This document shows positions 7,297 to 9,263 of a DNA stretch of 9,263 nt, piece by piece. Within the stretch, counting starts at the first letter, position 1, and each line of letters begins with the position of its first letter. The translations under genes and the position numbers were made by a program. Source of the DNA: Pirellulaceae bacterium. GTDB taxonomy: Bacteria; Planctomycetota; Planctomycetia; Pirellulales; Pirellulaceae. The stretch spans positions 1 to 9,263 of the forward strand of contig JABDKS010000927.1 of the NCBI GenBank assembly GCA_013002105.1. The letters are read 5' to 3'. The notes beneath the pieces are model-generated. The model was not told where the DNA came from and did not search any database. It was given only the letters and a program-made list of their open reading frames with translations.

Positions 7297-7677
7297 TTAT
7301 CCCGCCATCGCTGAAAACAAAACGAACGCGGTGGGCGCTCCCGTTGCGATGGTTGCAATAAAGAATCGGGACGATGTCCACTGATGGTTCCCAAGCATTT
7401 TGCGCCGCCGATCTCCATACGACAGTAGCACGCAGCCTGTCGTCCCAAGCAGCAACGTCGCAGGGACCACCAGTACTGCAAAAGTCGGCGGTGGACCGAT
7501 ATACAATGCCTCCATTGCGTATCGGTATGCGAGTCCGAGTGTTACCCAGCTGGTAGCACCGCAGATGGAACCGATCCAAAATGCAGCAGTCACCCGACCG
7601 TCTGGTGCTTTGATGAACTCGTCGCCGTCGCCATCAGCATTCGTCGACGGTTCAAAAGGTTGATAAGGATTCGTCAT
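7297..7677 (-). CDS. Small three-helix membrane protein, unknown function
   Basis: A 126-aa protein beginning MTNPYQPFEPS, an N-terminal style frequent in small planctomycete membrane proteins, followed by an acidic Gly/Asp stretch. Three hydrophobic segments are visible: about 29-51, 63-87 and 103-125, with a short basic loop (DRRRK, 89-93) between the second and third. The frame stays open upstream to an ATG at 7863, but that would run 167 bases into the CxxCH gene and encode a polar, unlike-protein segment, so the ATG at 7677 is preferred. It starts 19 bp after the stop of the CxxCH gene, so the two are probably co-transcribed. No catalytic motif is visible and I do not recognise a family with a known role. 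No strong Shine-Dalgarno is seen. Confidence 0.72.
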   Translation of the reverse strand: MTNPYQPFEPSTNADGDGDEFIKAPDGRVTAAFWIGSICGATSWVTLGLAYRYAMEALYIGPPPTFAVLVVPATLLLGTTGCVLLSYGDRRRKMLGNHQWTSSRFFIATIATGAPTAFVLFSAMAG

Positions 7678-7696
7678 CAGCAACGATCCATGATTC

Positions 7697-8089
7697 TTAC
7701 AACCCCGCGTCCACGGCTGGCAGTTCAAAGTTATTGATCTTGTCACCAAATTTGCGTTTGTCTTTGCTGAGTTCTTCTTCCACTTTTTCAAAGGCGGCAA
7801 TGATCTTTTGTTTGGCCTTGTCGGGATTCTTTTTGACCCACTCCTTGGGAAAGTCATCCGCATCCAAATGCTCGGCTAAGGCAGCACCGTACTCGTTCCG
7901 AACATCTTGTTTCTTTTCGCCTTTTACATGACAGACATAACAGCCCGCGCGACGAGCGATTGTGACGAAGACCCGATTCGGATTATTCGCCAAATAGTGG
8001 TCCTTCCAGTGTTTGTTGAACAAACTGATAGCCGACACTTGGGAAGAAAGCATGGTTACGAACAAAAAGAAAAATGTGGTTCGCTTCAT
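7697..8089 (-). CDS. Small secreted protein with one c-type heme motif (CxxCH)
   Basis: A 130-aa protein with a clear signal peptide (1-20, cleavage near VSA-IS) and a single CYVCH motif (Cys50, Cys53, His54), the covalent heme site of c-type cytochromes. After it come VKGEKK and NEYGAALAEHL, then a Lys/Glu-rich helical tail. No Met occurs in the mature protein, so the usual Met distal ligand is absent; His27, His31 or His74 could serve instead, or the heme may be five-coordinate. It is probably periplasmic. The start is well supported by GGAG seven bases upstream. The next gene begins 19 bp after its stop and encodes a three-helix membrane protein that may be its partner (inference). Whether heme is actually attached cannot be told from sequence; a CxxC redox or metal site is the alternative. 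Confidence 0.8.
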   Translation of the reverse strand: MKRTTFFFLFVTMLSSQVSAISLFNKHWKDHYLANNPNRVFVTIARRAGCYVCHVKGEKKQDVRNEYGAALAEHLDADDFPKEWVKKNPDKAKQKIIAAFEKVEEELSKDKRKFGDKINNFELPAVDAGL

Positions 8090-8096
8090 CGATTTT

Positions 8097-8100
8097 CTCC
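8097..8100 (-). promoter_or_regulatory. Shine-Dalgarno site of the CxxCH gene
   Basis: The minus strand reads TGGAGAAAATCG-ATG, placing GGAG seven bases from the ATG at 8089. It is the best ribosome binding site in the right half of the window and fixes the start of the 130-aa protein. Confidence 0.7.
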
Positions 8101-8127
8101 AGGATCTGTCTGAAAATAAGTCAGATG

Positions 8128-8156
8128 TCGATATTTTTCTTTGCGGGAGATGTCAG
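8128..8156 (-). promoter_or_regulatory. Possible sigma-70-like promoter of the CxxCH gene
   Basis: On the minus strand CTGACA (8151-8156; five of six to TTGACA) is followed after exactly 17 bases by TATCGA (8128-8133; weak match to TATAAT). It sits in the 100-bp gap before the CxxCH gene. Just downstream, TCTGA-7 nt-TCAGA (8109-8125) forms a small dyad in what would be the leader. The -10 is poor and planctomycete promoters are not well defined, so this is tentative. Confidence 0.3.
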
Positions 8157-8189
8157 GCGGGAAGTTCAATCGACGCTGCCGTCCGCAGT

Positions 8190-8405
8190 TCATTCGACTG
8201 GCTCGGGGATCGATTTATTAATGATACTGTTGGAAAATATCAAACCGCAAATCAACGGAAAGACGTGCGACATGGCACGCAGAAAATTAGCGTCACCGTC
8301 TGTGATCGAATCGGTGATAAACGGGAGCACAAAGGAAACAAGCATCGCAGTCGTCCAGATCACTGCATTGGTGCCAATGAGCTTCTTTTTTGCGTCAGAA
8401 TTCAT
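8190..8405 (-). CDS. Small two-helix membrane protein, unknown function
   Basis: A 71-aa protein with a short basic N-terminus (MNSDAKKK) and two hydrophobic segments (about 10-31 and 43-62) joined by an acidic turn (TDSITDGD). It should be an inner-membrane protein with a hairpin topology. The ATG at 8405 lies inside the end of the preceding secreted-protein gene, overlapping it by 11 bp, and there is no independent Shine-Dalgarno. That arrangement indicates translational coupling and supports the gene being real. I do not recognise a family. Base use is somewhat AT-richer than the efflux genes, as often seen in small membrane proteins. Confidence 0.6.
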   Translation of the reverse strand: MNSDAKKKLIGTNAVIWTTAMLVSFVLPFITDSITDGDANFLRAMSHVFPLICGLIFSNSIINKSIPEPVE

Positions 8406-9039
8406 CGGTTACACGTTCTTGTTGCGAGAGGGGTGGCTGGACTTCGGCAGTGCTGATATCGACTGTCTCATCTGATCTCGTTGTAGCCGGTTCCTTCTTT
8501 GGCTTTTTCTTACTTAGATGAAGTTCACAGAAATCGGCAGATAATAGATGCATTTCAAGATCAGCGATCTGCAGGTAGATGTCACGCTTGTCGACCTTGA
8601 ACTTGACAAAGTCCCTTCTTTTCATCGATGTCCGTTCGACGATCGACTGGCCGTTGGCGTCGACGACCTCCAGCATGACTTGCCCTCCGGTGATGTCGCC
8701 CAACTGAATCCATAAAGAATCATCCGAACCGGGAATGGCGCGCTTTTCGCGTTGCATCATTGTTATCTTCTTACCGCGTTTTGGCAGGGTCAGCGTTACC
8801 TGCTCTCGCGATCGAGAACGCTGATGTTTGGGCAGGTGGATTGGACTGCGAACACTGTCCCATCCGCCTTGACCGGTTCTCATCCAAAGTTCGCCGGTCG
8901 CCGTATCCAGGAAATAGAGTCCATCGATTGAAAACGCAAGTTGGTATCTTCCGACCGACGCGTGATCGTCATGTTCGCCGCTTAACGCAATCGAAGGTGC
9001 TGCCAGAAGTGCCGCAAGTAGTAGGATTTGCTTGTGCAT
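8395..9039 (-). CDS. Secreted protein of unknown function
   Basis: A 214-aa protein with a typical signal peptide (1-21, Leu/Ala-rich, ending ALSG). Near the new N-terminus is a short beta-hairpin-like block, RYQLAFSIDGLYFLDTATGELW (31-52), of a kind seen in planctomycete exported proteins where a value is described as L-D-T-x-T-G-x-L-W. The middle (75-175) is mostly predicted beta strands with basic loops, including DSLWIQLGDITGG and VMLEVVDANGQS. A Lys/Pro-rich stretch (176-184) leads into a polar, acidic tail. No catalytic motif, no membrane helix apart from the signal, and two Cys at most. It is presumably periplasmic. It heads a pair with the overlapping 71-aa membrane protein, which may anchor or partner it (inference). 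The ATG at 9039 is chosen because it directly precedes the signal sequence; no clear ribosome site is seen. Confidence 0.7.
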   Translation of the reverse strand: MHKQILLLAALLAAPSIALSGEHDDHASVGRYQLAFSIDGLYFLDTATGELWMRTGQGGWDSVRSPIHLPKHQRSRSREQVTLTLPKRGKKITMMQREKRAIPGSDDSLWIQLGDITGGQVMLEVVDANGQSIVERTSMKRRDFVKFKVDKRDIYLQIADLEMHLLSADFCELHLSKKKPKKEPATTRSDETVDISTAEVQPPLSQQERVTDEF

Positions 9040-9146
9040 CGTGAGCGCTTGCTGTGCGTGTGAATGGGCAGGGAGCCAGATTCATTGGAATCGGATTGCG
9101 TGACTCCAGCAACCGATTTCTAAACGGTGGTCGTCGAATCTACAAA

Positions 9147-9263
9147 TTACCGTCGACCTGACGCGATCCCCGTTGAATTCGCAAGGTAATCCAGCATGAA
9201 GTGGCTAGTTCGCTGCGTCGACTCTCTCATTAGCCGGTTTGCAAAGTAGGCGACCACCCAAGC
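9147..9263 (-). CDS. Possible C-terminal fragment of a gene entering from the right edge
   Basis: On the minus strand one frame is open from the window edge for 38 codons to TAA at 9147-9149, reading AWVVAYFANRLMRES and ending ASGRR. The length is too short to separate from chance, but the residue mix (aromatics, Leu/Val, Arg) is protein-like. If real it is the tail of an upstream gene on the same strand, leaving 107 bp before the 214-aa secreted-protein gene. That remaining stretch (9040-9146) shows no clear promoter. Confidence 0.3.
   Translation of the reverse strand, partial: AWVVAYFANRLMRESTQRTSHFMLDYLANSTGIASGRR

Noticed and set aside
7678..7863. Upstream extension of the three-helix membrane protein to an ATG at 7863
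   Set aside because: It would overlap most of the second half of the CxxCH gene, and the extra residues are polar and unstructured; the MTNPYQPF start is far more natural.
3323..9104. CACGCAATCCGA present near 3323 (plus) and near 9093 (minus), as an inverted repeat pair
   Set aside because: A shared 12-mer is expected by chance several times in a window of this size on both strands, and neither site borders a mobile element.

Overview
The window looks like a chromosomal stretch of a planctomycete, most likely Pirellulaceae (Rhodopirellula-like). The grounds are moderate GC, a small membrane protein beginning MTNPYQPF (an N-terminus I associate with this group), a very large TolC-type protein with an LLRGAG block, small secreted proteins of unknown role, and loose gene packing with few clear Shine-Dalgarno sites. 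All convincing genes lie on the minus strand, so transcription runs from the right edge to the left. No tRNA, rRNA, CRISPR array, insertion sequence or integrase was seen.

Right part (about 6.9-9.26 kb) is a string of small genes: possibly the tail of a gene entering from the right; a 214-aa secreted protein; a 71-aa two-helix membrane protein that overlaps it by 11 bp; a 130-aa secreted protein with one heme-type CxxCH motif; a 126-aa three-helix membrane protein 19 bp further on; and an 88-aa zinc-ribbon-like protein. The pairs 214 aa/71 aa and CxxCH protein/126 aa look co-transcribed. None has a function I can name with certainty.

Left part (1-6.57 kb) is an efflux locus: a 936-aa outer-membrane TolC-family lipoprotein candidate, a 526-bp gap, then two tandem paralogous HlyD/MacA-type periplasmic adaptor genes 68 bp apart, the second cut by the left edge. 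Outer-membrane channel plus adaptor(s) are two of the three parts of a tripartite exporter. The inner-membrane pump is not in the window and would be expected just beyond the left edge, more likely a MacB-type ABC transporter than an RND pump, though this is inference. Having two diverged adaptors, and a channel roughly twice the usual TolC length, suggests an enlarged and possibly heteromeric assembly.

Two larger non-coding stretches flank the channel gene (3238-3763 and 6575-6915). Each holds a CGACG-type dyad and the shared 10-mer TCGGTTAAGG (minus strand), and each contains one short candidate ORF that I report at low confidence. I did not find strong evidence for a wholly new system. The best leads are the duplicated adaptors, the inserted helical domain in the channel, and the small CxxCH/membrane protein pair.
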